A stretch of DNA of 23,518 nt from AC2028 sp002373595 (GTDB lineage Bacteria; Bacillota; Clostridia; Lachnospirales; Lachnospiraceae), in NCBI GenBank assembly GCA_946616365.1, contig CAMOIX010000038.1, forward strand, positions 1-23,518, read 5' to 3'. Numbering within the stretch: position 1 is the stretch's first letter; each line of letters begins with the position of its first letter. Position numbers and translations under genes: made by a program. The notes under the pieces are model-generated. The model ran no database searches, was not told the DNA's origin, and was given only the letters and a program-made list of their open reading frames with translations. Of this stretch, positions 15,501-23,286 are shown piece after piece.

Positions 15501-18500
15501 ATGGAGAGTTCCAGTAGATCGAACGAACAACTAAGCAGGAGTTTTACCGAGAACATGATGGGAGGCGCGTGTATCTGGCTTGCAAAGCCTCCTTATGATC
15601 TTCTGTATATAAGTGATCATCTTATAGATCTCTTTGAATGTGATGATGAGCGGGATTTCATCAAATATACCGGGGGAAACTTTAGCGGCGTCCCTGAGGG
15701 CGGCGACATGGACTCGTTACTCAAAGAGATACATCTGCAGCTGAGCGAATCAGTCAATCCTTCGGGATATGTATTTTTCAATATCCTTACCAAAAAGGGA
15801 AACAGCAGGAGAATAGTCAATCATTGGACTCTGCGCCGGGATGAGAACGGAGAGGAAGTCTTCTATGCTTATCTTTTCCTGCATAAAGCCGATATTGTCG
15901 GAAATGATTTTGATTCTGTCACGGGCCTGTACGGCAAGACGCGTCTGGCTAAGTATTTTGATACAAAGGAAGAAGAAGATACTGACAAAGACACAGCAGT
16001 CATATATCTCAACCTGATACATTTCAAATTGCTCAATCTTGAAAAGGGTGCATCAGAGGGAGATGAATGCCTTCGCTGTATAGCGGATGTACTGAGAAAA
16101 GAATTTAAAAATGACTTCATTGCAAGAATAGCGGACGATCATTTTGCTATCCTTGCGGATTATGATGAAGCTGCCGAAAAAGCAAACAGGGCAGGAGAGA
16201 CATTCCACAGGATATACGGAAGCGGAGTAAATGTTCAGTGTAAGTTTGGAATCTGCCGCGTGGAGCACAAAAAACGCGTCGATCTGGAGTCAGCTCTCTC
16301 CAAATCGAAAGTAGCCTGTGATTACATCAAAAACGATTCTGCACTTGATATAGTAGAATACACATCCGAACTTGCCAAGAAGATCAAGACCAGAAAGTAT
16401 GTCGCTGATAATCTCGATAATGCGATCAAAAACGGATGGATACAGGTTTATTATCAGCCTGTAATCAGATCGATCACGGACAACCTGTGCGGCATGGAAT
16501 CGCTTGTTCGTTGGGTTGATCCGACAATGGGGTTTTTAAGCCCGGACCAGTTTATCTCGATTCTGGAGGATGAGAGACTGATCCACAAGCTTGACTCATA
16601 TATGATCGAAAAGGTCTGCTCGGATTTTCAAGAGAGAGTGAATTCAAAGAAACCGATGATACCCGTTTCGATCAACTTCTCACGTTTGGATTTCATCCTC
16701 GCGGATATGTTTGAAGTAGTTGAGAATGCGGTCAAAAAGTATGATGTTCCGAGAGATTATCTTCATATAGAGATCACGGAGAGCATGATCGCTTCAGATG
16801 AAGATCTGATGCGTGAGATCATTGAGAAATTCAGAACCGCGGGATATGAAGTTTGGATGGATGACTTCGGAAGCGGTTATTCATCGCTCACACTTCTCAA
16901 AGATTACAACTTCGATATGCTTAAGCTCGATATGAGATTCCTGACTCCTTTTACGGAGAAGTCCAAGAGTATCGTAACATCTACGATAACCATGGCGAAG
17001 GATATCGATATCATGACACTTGCGGAAGGTGTCGAGACTAAGGAACAGCTTGATTTCCTCAAGGAAGTCGGCTGTGATATGATCCAGGGTTATTACTATG
17101 GTAAGCCCGAACCGGTGGAAGATGTTTTCAGAAATATCTCCGGCAAAAAGCTTTCCATCGAGACCAGGAGATGGAGACATTTCTATGAGGTGGCAGGAAG
17201 GAATATCCGCTCGACGGACTACCCGCTTGAGATCGTCGAGGATGACGGCAAAGAGTTCAGGACGCTCTTCATGAATCCTGCATACAAAGCCGTGATCAAA
17301 TGCGACGGCAAGGATGTAAAGCAGATAGATGAAAAGATCTATTATGCAAATTCTCCTCTACTGCGCATATATCGTGAGATAGCCGAGAAGCTGAAGAGAA
17401 CCTGGAAAGAGGAGGTTTTCTACTATCCGGTAAACGGTAATTACTATTGCTTTAAAGGACAGATGATCGCGCAGAGTAATGGGAAGAGTCTGTTCAGAGG
17501 AATTCTTTCCAATATCAGCGGAAATGAGCAGATAAGCAAGATCAAGAGGATAGATTCCAAACTGAGAGATCTTAATCTTCTCTTTGAGGAAGTTCTCATC
17601 TTCAATACGAAAGAACTTACTCTTACGCCTGTATTCGGTACCAATAAATATGTCAAGAAACACGAACCGGAAACCCTTGATATCGGATCGAAGGGAATGG
17701 GAAATGTGGTCAAAGCGCTCGTTCATGTTGACGATTGGCGCAGGTGCATGGCGTTCCTTGATACTGACACTATGGAGGATCGTTTTGCAGCAGCGGATAA
17801 GGGTTATCTCGAAGATGCATTTCGTCTTATCCAGCCCGACGGCAATTATGAATGGACCGAGCATTATCTCATGCAGATTCCCGGAACGAATGGTGAAGAG
17901 TGCCTCTACTGTGTAAAGGCTTTTACGGAAAAGAGCGTAAGGGAGTGCGAGAAGCAGAAAGAGGGAATGGTGAGCGTGGATGCCTATACTGCAGAGCACG
18001 CGATGGTATGGGAGAATATCATCAGGGATTCGTCGCTTATCGTGTTCTGGAAAGATAAAGACCGCAGATTTAAAGGAGTGAGCAGGGCGTTCCTGGAGTA
18101 TTTTGGGAACGTGCCCCCGGATGCATTTATAGGGAAGACCGCTGAAGAGCTTAAGATTTTGTTCGATCCGCAGGCGACCCTGAAATCCGAGGAAGAACTG
18201 TTAAAAAACGGAAAGAGAACAGCCGGGGATTTTTCAAAATGCCAGGTACGCGGAGAAATGCGGACGGTCTTTATTAAGAAATTGCCCTTATATGATAAAG
18301 AGAAGATCGTAGGCTTGGTTGGATTCCTCGTGGACTGGGAGAATGAAAAAGAGAGAATACTCGGAGTAGAGGAACCTTTCAGAAAGGACTCCGCCACGGG
18401 CCTTGCCGACGCGCATGCTTTTGTTGATGCACTTATCAGTTATGCGCAGAGATATCATCAGCAGGATACGGACTATGCGGTGATCGTCCTTAATAATACC

Positions 18501-18833
18501 CGCTTTGAGTATATTAAATCCTCATTCGGTGACGAGTATTCAAAACATGTCATGCGCAGGATGGCAGATACGATAGTTGAGATAGCGGGAGATAAATGTG
18601 TCATCTCCAGAGCGAGATCCTCGATATTTGCGATAGTTACTACTATGGATTCTGAGGTAGAGATGAATGCACTGACTGTGAAACTGACGGAAGCCCTCGA
18701 GAGCATTACGGAAGTAGAGGGCAATAGGATAACCCTTAGGATCAATTCCGCCGCTGTACTGAGATCCAAGACGGATATGAACGATGAGGCAATATTTGAG
18801 ACATGCCTTAAGTGGACGGGATTCCACGCGTGA
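15501..18833 (+). CDS. Multidomain PAS-GGDEF-EAL-PAS-PAS-GGDEF c-di-GMP phosphodiesterase
   Basis: 1110 residues without signal peptide or membrane helix. In order: PAS-like 15-130; a degenerate GGDEF about 137-290 (DSVTGLYGKTRL present, but the signature reads ARIADDHFAIL); EAL about 305-555; PAS-like segments about 570-660, 675-810 and 835-945; and a second degenerate GGDEF about 955-1105 (signature reads SRARSSIFAIV). The EAL core is intact: E333-S-L, SINFSR, IEITES, MDDFGSGYSS, MLKLDMRF, LAEGVET (507-513) and IQGYYYGKP. It should therefore hydrolyse c-di-GMP, with both GGDEF domains at most sensing GTP or acting structurally. GGCGGGAG lies just upstream of ATG 15501. The diguanylate cyclase gene follows after 48 bases and guaA after that. 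Confidence 0.92.
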   Translation: MESSSRSNEQLSRSFTENMMGGACIWLAKPPYDLLYISDHLIDLFECDDERDFIKYTGGNFSGVPEGGDMDSLLKEIHLQLSESVNPSGYVFFNILTKKGNSRRIVNHWTLRRDENGEEVFYAYLFLHKADIVGNDFDSVTGLYGKTRLAKYFDTKEEEDTDKDTAVIYLNLIHFKLLNLEKGASEGDECLRCIADVLRKEFKNDFIARIADDHFAILADYDEAAEKANRAGETFHRIYGSGVNVQCKFGICRVEHKKRVDLESALSKSKVACDYIKNDSALDIVEYTSELAKKIKTRKYVADNLDNAIKNGWIQVYYQPVIRSITDNLCGMESLVRWVDPTMGFLSPDQFISILEDERLIHKLDSYMIEKVCSDFQERVNSKKPMIPVSINFSRLDFILADMFEVVENAVKKYDVPRDYLHIEITESMIASDEDLMREIIEKFRTAGYEVWMDDFGSGYSSLTLLKDYNFDMLKLDMRFLTPFTEKSKSIVTSTITMAKDIDIMTLAEGVETKEQLDFLKEVGCDMIQGYYYGKPEPVEDVFRNISGKKLSIETRRWRHFYEVAGRNIRSTDYPLEIVEDDGKEFRTLFMNPAYKAVIKCDGKDVKQIDEKIYYANSPLLRIYREIAEKLKRTWKEEVFYYPVNGNYYCFKGQMIAQSNGKSLFRGILSNISGNEQISKIKRIDSKLRDLNLLFEEVLIFNTKELTLTPVFGTNKYVKKHEPETLDIGSKGMGNVVKALVHVDDWRRCMAFLDTDTMEDRFAAADKGYLEDAFRLIQPDGNYEWTEHYLMQIPGTNGEECLYCVKAFTEKSVRECEKQKEGMVSVDAYTAEHAMVWENIIRDSSLIVFWKDKDRRFKGVSRAFLEYFGNVPPDAFIGKTAEELKILFDPQATLKSEEELLKNGKRTAGDFSKCQVRGEMRTVFIKKLPLYDKEKIVGLVGFLVDWENEKERILGVEEPFRKDSATGLADAHAFVDALISYAQRYHQQDTDYAVIVLNNTRFEYIKSSFGDEYSKHVMRRMADTIVEIAGDKCVISRARSSIFAIVTTMDSEVEMNALTVKLTEALESITEVEGNRITLRINSAAVLRSKTDMNDEAIFETCLKWTGFHA

Positions 18834-18881
18834 GCAAAGGGTTTGCAGTTTTGTATATTAGTTTGGTAATCGGAGGAGTAT

Positions 18882-19943
18882 ATGTATACGGTTGAGAACC
18901 TCAGCAGGTATCCGTACTTTGCGCAGCTTCTGAAGGAAACGGAATTAAAAAACGTACTCGACTCTCTCACGGGACTTGTCTCGAGAGCGTATGTTCTTGG
19001 TTTCGTAAGGGATCTCATTGAGAAGAATATTCCGTTTACATTCGGCATCATCGACCTCGACAACTTCAAATTCATAAACGATACATACGGACATCACATC
19101 GGTGACGGCGTACTGCAGGATGTGGGAGAGAGTCTTATAGGTTATATGGACACTGTCGGGATAGCGGGACGCTTCGGAGGTGATGAACTGCTGGTCGTTA
19201 ATCTCAGGGATCAGGAGTACAAGGATGTTAAGGCTTTCTACGAGGGTATGTACTCCAACTTCGTGGTGCTACGCAGGAATATCCCGCTTCAGGATTGCAA
19301 TCCTTTCATAACAGCTACCGTCGGAAGTGCGACATTCCCCAAGGATGCGACCGATTATGACACTCTTTTCTCGATGATGGACAAGACTCTCTATCGCGGA
19401 AAGACCAAGGGAAGAAACTGCTATATCATCTATGTTGAAGAGAAACATAAGAACATAGAGATAAAGAAGATCGCCAAGAGAGGCATATACAGCACGCTTC
19501 AAAGGATCAATAACCTCTTCGAAGAAAAAGACAGTATACTGGATAGGCTTCGTAATGTTGCGCCTGTCATTATGGATGAATTAAGGACCACTGAGCTTTA
19601 TTACATCGGTAAGAAGGGTGTAATGCGTGCACTCATGAAGCCCGGTATGGCAGAGAACGCAATGGATGTCGGCAATGTGTTTGGCACCGGAGAGGATTGC
19701 TTTATTGAAGAGCAGGTCGATCTGATCGCAAGCAAGGCACCGATATTCCACGGCGCACTCAGAAACCGTGAGTCGGAAACTGCGATGATAGTTCGTGTTA
19801 ACATAGAAAAAGAGAACTACGGATACCTCATTTGCGCAGAACCCAGAAGTCACAGGATATGGCAGGAAGACGAATGTGCGATGATGTTCTATTTGGCAAA
19901 ACTCACCGCTGCAAGATTACGCAGCACAGGTGAATCATTATAG
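18882..19943 (+). CDS. Diguanylate cyclase with N-terminal GGDEF and C-terminal GAF-like domain
   Basis: 353 residues, soluble. The GGDEF domain is at the N-terminus (about 20-185): DSLTGL at 27-32, the metal/nucleotide motif IIDLDNFKFINDTYGHHIGD, and the signature GRFGGDELLV with GGDEL at 99-103. Leu replaces the usual final Phe, but Gly-Gly-Asp-Glu is intact, so it probably makes c-di-GMP from two GTP. No RxxD inhibitory site precedes the signature, so product inhibition at that site is unlikely. Residues about 190-345 look GAF-like (YSTLQRINNLFEEKDSILD, then GYLICAEP). This order is the reverse of the common sensor-then-GGDEF layout. GGAGGAG precedes ATG 18882. It lies between the large phosphodiesterase and guaA, probably in one operon. 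Confidence 0.93.
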   Translation: MYTVENLSRYPYFAQLLKETELKNVLDSLTGLVSRAYVLGFVRDLIEKNIPFTFGIIDLDNFKFINDTYGHHIGDGVLQDVGESLIGYMDTVGIAGRFGGDELLVVNLRDQEYKDVKAFYEGMYSNFVVLRRNIPLQDCNPFITATVGSATFPKDATDYDTLFSMMDKTLYRGKTKGRNCYIIYVEEKHKNIEIKKIAKRGIYSTLQRINNLFEEKDSILDRLRNVAPVIMDELRTTELYYIGKKGVMRALMKPGMAENAMDVGNVFGTGEDCFIEEQVDLIASKAPIFHGALRNRESETAMIVRVNIEKENYGYLICAEPRSHRIWQEDECAMMFYLAKLTAARLRSTGESL

Positions 19944-19960
19944 TTTATAAGGAAGTGGAA

Positions 19961-21577
19961 ATGGAAAGAGAGAAGATCATAGTCATTGATTTCGGAGGTC
20001 AGTACAATCAGCTCGTGGCGAGACGCGTAAGAGAGTGCAATGTGTACTGCGAGATCTATTCTTACAAGACCGACCTCGATAAGATCAAACAGATGAATCC
20101 GAGCGGTATCATACTCACGGGAGGGCCGAGCAGCTGCTATGAAGAAGGTGCAGCGAAATGCTCTCCCAAACTCTTTGAGATAGGGGTACCGATACTTGGC
20201 CTCTGCTATGGCGCACAGCTCATGACACATGTGCTCGGCGGTAAAGTAGAGAGAGCAAAGGATCGCGAATACGGAAAGACAGAGATCACACTTGATGCAT
20301 CGTCTGCACTCTTCGGAGGAAAGAATGCGCAGGGTGTAAAAAATGCCGGTGAGATCAAACAGATGCAGACAGATACTCTGTGCTGGATGAGTCATTTTGA
20401 TTACATCTCACAGCTTGCTCCCGGATTCAGATCCGTCGCACATACTTCATCGACTCCCGTTGCAGCAATGGAAGATGTATCCAGAGGATTGTATGGTATC
20501 CAGTTCCATCCTGAGGTGCTTCACACTCCCGAAGGATCCAAGATGCTCTACAATTTCGTTCGCGGTATCTGCGGATGCGCGGGCGATTGGAGAATGGATA
20601 CATTTGTTGAGGATTCGATAAAGGCTATTCGCGACAAAGTAGGAAACGGCAAGGTGCTTCTGGCATTGTCCGGAGGCGTTGACTCATCTGTGGCAGCAGG
20701 ATTGCTTAGCCGTGCTATCGGACAGCACCTTACATGCGTATTCGTTGATCACGGTCTTCTTCGCAAAAATGAAGGTGATGAGGTTGAGGCTGTATTCGGA
20801 AAGGGCGGACAGTTCGATCTCAATTTCATACGCGTGAACGCACAAGAGAGATACTACTCCAAACTTGCCGGTGTGACCGAGCCCGAGAGAAAGAGAAAGA
20901 TAATAGGAGAGGAATTCATCAGAGTATTTGAGGAAGAGGCAAAGAAGATAGGTGCCGTTGACTTCCTTGCACAGGGAACGATCTATCCTGATGTGGTAGA
21001 ATCCGGACTCGGAGGAGAGTCGGCTGTGATCAAGTCACATCACAATGTCGGAGGCCTCCCTGATTTTGTAGATTTCAAAGAAATAATAGAGCCTCTTAGA
21101 GACCTGTTTAAGGATGAAGTCAGAAAGGCGGGATTGGAGCTCGGACTTCCCGAGGCGCTCGTATTCCGTCAGCCGTTCCCCGGTCCCGGACTTGGTATCC
21201 GTATAATAGGTGAAGTTACCGGCGAGAAGGTAAAGATAGTCCAGGATGCGGATGCTATATACAGAGAGGAAGTGGGCAAGGCTGCTGCAGAATGGAAGTC
21301 GGCACACGGAGAGAATCCCGACTGGATGCCGGATCAGTACTTCGCTGCACTTACCAATATGAGAAGCGTCGGAGTAATGGGTGATGAGCGTACATACGAT
21401 TACGCTATCGCACTTCGCGCAGTTAAGACTGTGGACTTCATGACCGCAGAGGCAGCGCAGCTTCCGTGGGATGTGCTCCAGCGTACGATGAACCGTATCG
21501 TAAATGAGGTAAGAGGAGTCAACAGAGTACTCTACGATGTCTCATCGAAACCTCCCGGGACGGTGGAATTTGAATAA
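19961..21577 (+). CDS. guaA: GMP synthase (glutamine-hydrolysing)
   Basis: 538 residues. It aminates XMP to GMP using glutamine and ATP in the cytoplasm. The class I glutamine amidotransferase domain occupies about 1-205: VIDFGGQYNQL, nucleophile Cys82 in GLCYGAQ, and His183/Glu185 in FHPEV. The ATP-pyrophosphatase domain follows with LSGGVDSSVAAGL (236-248). The dimerisation domain at the C-terminus has FPGPGLGIRIIGEVT and ends SSKPPGTVEFE. I start at ATG 19961 (AAGGAA six bases upstream) rather than the GTG two codons earlier, which overlaps that site. It lies 17 bases after the diguanylate cyclase gene, so it is probably co-transcribed. A strong terminator follows. Confidence 0.98.
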   Translation: MEREKIIVIDFGGQYNQLVARRVRECNVYCEIYSYKTDLDKIKQMNPSGIILTGGPSSCYEEGAAKCSPKLFEIGVPILGLCYGAQLMTHVLGGKVERAKDREYGKTEITLDASSALFGGKNAQGVKNAGEIKQMQTDTLCWMSHFDYISQLAPGFRSVAHTSSTPVAAMEDVSRGLYGIQFHPEVLHTPEGSKMLYNFVRGICGCAGDWRMDTFVEDSIKAIRDKVGNGKVLLALSGGVDSSVAAGLLSRAIGQHLTCVFVDHGLLRKNEGDEVEAVFGKGGQFDLNFIRVNAQERYYSKLAGVTEPERKRKIIGEEFIRVFEEEAKKIGAVDFLAQGTIYPDVVESGLGGESAVIKSHHNVGGLPDFVDFKEIIEPLRDLFKDEVRKAGLELGLPEALVFRQPFPGPGLGIRIIGEVTGEKVKIVQDADAIYREEVGKAAAEWKSAHGENPDWMPDQYFAALTNMRSVGVMGDERTYDYAIALRAVKTVDFMTAEAAQLPWDVLQRTMNRIVNEVRGVNRVLYDVSSKPPGTVEFE

Positions 21578-21647
21578 TCCGGGTGGTTTGCAGGATTGAT
21601 TTAACTTGCTATTATTAGCAAATAAAGGCTATATATATGTGTTATAC

Positions 21648-21690
21648 CCGATGCCCCCAGTCGCGGGGCATCGGAATCTTTCTTTTTTCA
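21648..21690 (+). terminator. Strong intrinsic terminator after guaA
   Basis: CCGATGCCCC (21648-21657) and GGGGCATCGG (21665-21674) form a perfect 10-bp GC-rich stem with a seven-base loop, followed by a T-rich stretch (TCTTTCTTTTTTC). A smaller hairpin, TTGCTA/TAGCAA, lies at 21606-21621 before it. Confidence 0.95.
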
Positions 21691-21695
21691 AATTC

Positions 21696-21735
21696 TGATG
21701 TCTATTTTGGAGGCAGCTGACACCTCCGGACATCA
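21696..21735. repeat. Nested inverted repeat upstream of the repeat array
   Basis: TGATGTC (21696-21702) pairs with GACATCA (21729-21735), and inside it GGAGG (21709-21713) pairs with CCTCC (21723-21727). The outer and inner stems are separated by a six-base and a one-base gap. A T6 run follows at 21745-21750. It could be a second terminator, a protein site, or an end of an inserted element. Confidence 0.5.
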
Positions 21736-21747
21736 AAATCCCCATTT

Positions 21748-21776
21748 TTTACAATTCCGTTGTATGCGCATAAACT
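21748..21776 (+). promoter_or_regulatory. Possible promoter reading into the repeat array
   Basis: TTTACA (21748-21753, 5/6) and TAAACT (21771-21776, 4/6) are spaced exactly 17 bp. The predicted start near 21783 falls at the beginning of the first repeat unit. The same place in later junctions reads CAAGCT, so the -10 would exist only at the array's edge. The -10 is weak; this is a prediction. Confidence 0.4.
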
Positions 21777-22199
21777 TGTGACAGGCTTGAGACAGCGGAA
21801 AATAGAAAAGCAAGAATCTCGCTGTTTGAAATCAAACTCGCGGCAGGCTTGAGACATCGGGAAATAGAAAAGCAAGAATCTCGCTGTTTGAAATCAAGCT
21901 CGTGGCAGGCTTGAGACAGCGGAAAATAGAAAAGCAAGAATCTCGCTGTTTGAAATCAAGCTCGTGGCAGGCTTGAGACAGCGGGAAATAGAAAAGCGAG
22001 AATCCCGCTGTTTGAAATCAAGCTCGTGGCAGGCTTGAGACAGCGGGAAATAGAAAAGCAAGAATCCCGCTGTTTGAAATCAAGCTCATGGCCCGCTTGA
22101 GACAGCGGGAAATAGAAAAGCAAGAATCCCGCTGTTTGAAATCAAGCTCATGGCCCGCTTGAGACAGCGGAAAATAGAAAAGCAAGAATCCCGCTGTTT
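21777..22199 (+). repeat. Tandem array of seven 62-bp dual-hairpin units
   Basis: Units begin (at GACAGCG or its variant) at 21791, 21853, 21915, 21977, 22039, 22101 and 22163, exactly 62 bp apart. Each unit can form hairpin A, ACAGCGGGA/TCCCGCTGT with a 16-base A-rich loop, and the junctions form hairpin B, TCAAGC/GCTTGA with a nine-base loop. Units 1-3 have TCTCGCTGT and 4-7 TCCCGCTGT in the right arm. The linker before GCTTGA reads TCGTGGCAG in early junctions and TCATGGCCC in the last two. Because 62 is not a multiple of three, the array cannot encode a repeating peptide in one frame. The whole unit is conserved, so there are no CRISPR-like spacers. Confidence 0.95.
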
Positions 22200-22209
22200 A
22201 AAAAGAAGA

Positions 22210-22265
22210 AATAGCATGAATTCAAGCGGCGAAAATGATGATAAACAATAAATCGCTGTTTAATC
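22210..22265 (+). repeat. Degenerate eighth repeat unit running into the nuclease gene's 5' region
   Basis: TTCAAGCGGCGAAAATGATG, with TCGCTGTTTAATC further on, echoes the unit elements TCAAGC, AGCGGGAAA and CGCTGTTTGAAATC in the same order, about 60 bases after unit 7. The first in-frame ATG of the following gene (22235) lies inside this remnant, which argues against it being the true start. Confidence 0.6.
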
Positions 22266-22381
22266 GAGAAGAAAGGAGAAAAGGAATAACTAATATGAAA
22301 AAACAAAACAATTTATTAGAAAATCAAACATTAATAACAAAAACACCGGCAACTAAAGTATCTGCGCCCAAAGGAGTAATG

Positions 22382-23188
22382 ATGAGCTACACAAACCTAT
22401 ATTCTGAAGCAAGGCAGAGATACATCGAGCTCTTATCAATCAAGAATTTCAAAGAAGCTGCGCTGGAGAAGGCGCCGCCCGGGAAAATTCATGTAAGCAA
22501 GACTTCGCATGGTGTACAGTATTATTTACGAAATGAAAGCACAGACAAATCCGGAAAGTATATTCATAAATCCGAAAAATCTTTGATCAAAAAATATCTT
22601 CAGAAATCCTATGATGAAAAGATTTTAAGGCTTGTGACAGGGGAAAGCGAAAGCCTTAAGAAGCTTCTTTTCAAAACAGAAAATGTTATAACTGCAGTTC
22701 AAAACATATATTCAGATAGCCCTGCGGAAGTTAAGGAATTAATTATCCCCATAGATGTTTCGGATGAAGACTATGCGCAAAAATGGCTGAATATACCGTA
22801 TGAAGGCAAAGTTATACCTGATCTTCTTCCTTTCTTTGAAACTAAACGAAAAGAAAGAGTTCGTTCAAAATCCGAGCTTAATATAGCAAATGCGATGGCA
22901 GACAAGGGAATTCCGTATAAATACGAATGTCCCCTTCAGTTGAGCAATGGCGCGATTATTTATCCGGATTTTACTGTATTGGATGTAAGAAGAAGAAGAG
23001 TCATGTATTGGGAACATCGAGGGATGATGGACGATAAAGAGTATGCGAAGAATTCTGTTCAGCGGTTAAAAACCATGATGGGTGAGGGGATATTTGTTGG
23101 GGAAAAACTGATCATTACTGAGGAAACTTCGACCAGCCCTTTAGGGACAAATGAGATAAATGCCATTATAAAGAAATTCTTTTCTTAA
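22382..23188 (+). CDS. Putative PD-(D/E)XK nuclease-fold protein
   Basis: 268 residues from ATG 22382, which has AAGGAG five bases upstream. In-frame ATGs at 22295 (moderate AAAAGGAA site, adding 29 residues) and 22235 (no site, inside a repeat remnant) are alternatives. The N-terminal half is charged and helical (QYYLR at 46-50, YLQKSYDEKIL at 72-82). The C-terminal half has the order expected of a PD-(D/E)XK core: Glu165 in RSKSELNIA, YKYECPLQL, Asp196 in YPDFTVL, then Glu211 in YWEHRG, where EHR stands in place of ExK. There is no membrane segment, so it should be cytoplasmic. It follows the repeat array, has more A/T-rich codons than its neighbours and may have been acquired. I believe similar uncharacterised proteins occur in Lachnospiraceae, but its target is unknown. 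Confidence 0.8.
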   Translation: MSYTNLYSEARQRYIELLSIKNFKEAALEKAPPGKIHVSKTSHGVQYYLRNESTDKSGKYIHKSEKSLIKKYLQKSYDEKILRLVTGESESLKKLLFKTENVITAVQNIYSDSPAEVKELIIPIDVSDEDYAQKWLNIPYEGKVIPDLLPFFETKRKERVRSKSELNIANAMADKGIPYKYECPLQLSNGAIIYPDFTVLDVRRRRVMYWEHRGMMDDKEYAKNSVQRLKTMMGEGIFVGEKLIITEETSTSPLGTNEINAIIKKFFS

Positions 23189-23229
23189 GCATTAGGGACA
23201 TGGATTCATAGAAATACTGGTATTGTTTA

Positions 23230-23238
23230 TGTTATGAT
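23230..23238 (+). promoter_or_regulatory. Possible extended -10 promoter of the NUDIX gene
   Basis: TGTTATGAT (TG at 23230-23231, TATGAT at 23233-23238) is an extended -10 about 50 bases before the NUDIX start. No convincing -35 is present. Confidence 0.35.
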
Positions 23239-23286
23239 AGAATCCGATGACGGTGGATTATACGGTAACCGTGGGGGGTAATTGAT

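Noticed and set aside
21606..21635. Promoter TTGCTA with TATATA before the guaA terminator
   Set aside because: The transcript would begin just before the terminator at 21648 and stop at once; TTGCTA is also one arm of a small hairpin.
21749..21937. Minus-strand reading frame through the first repeats
   Set aside because: The 62-bp period shifts the frame at every unit, there is no ribosome binding site, and the peptide is just the repeat read in changing frames.
21791..22199. CRISPR array
   Set aside because: The entire 62-bp unit is conserved, so there are no unique spacers, and no cas gene is nearby.
22235..22381. Upstream start codons of the nuclease gene as the main start
   Set aside because: The ATG at 22235 is inside a repeat remnant without a ribosome binding site. 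The ATG at 22295 is possible, but 22382 has the better site and spacing.
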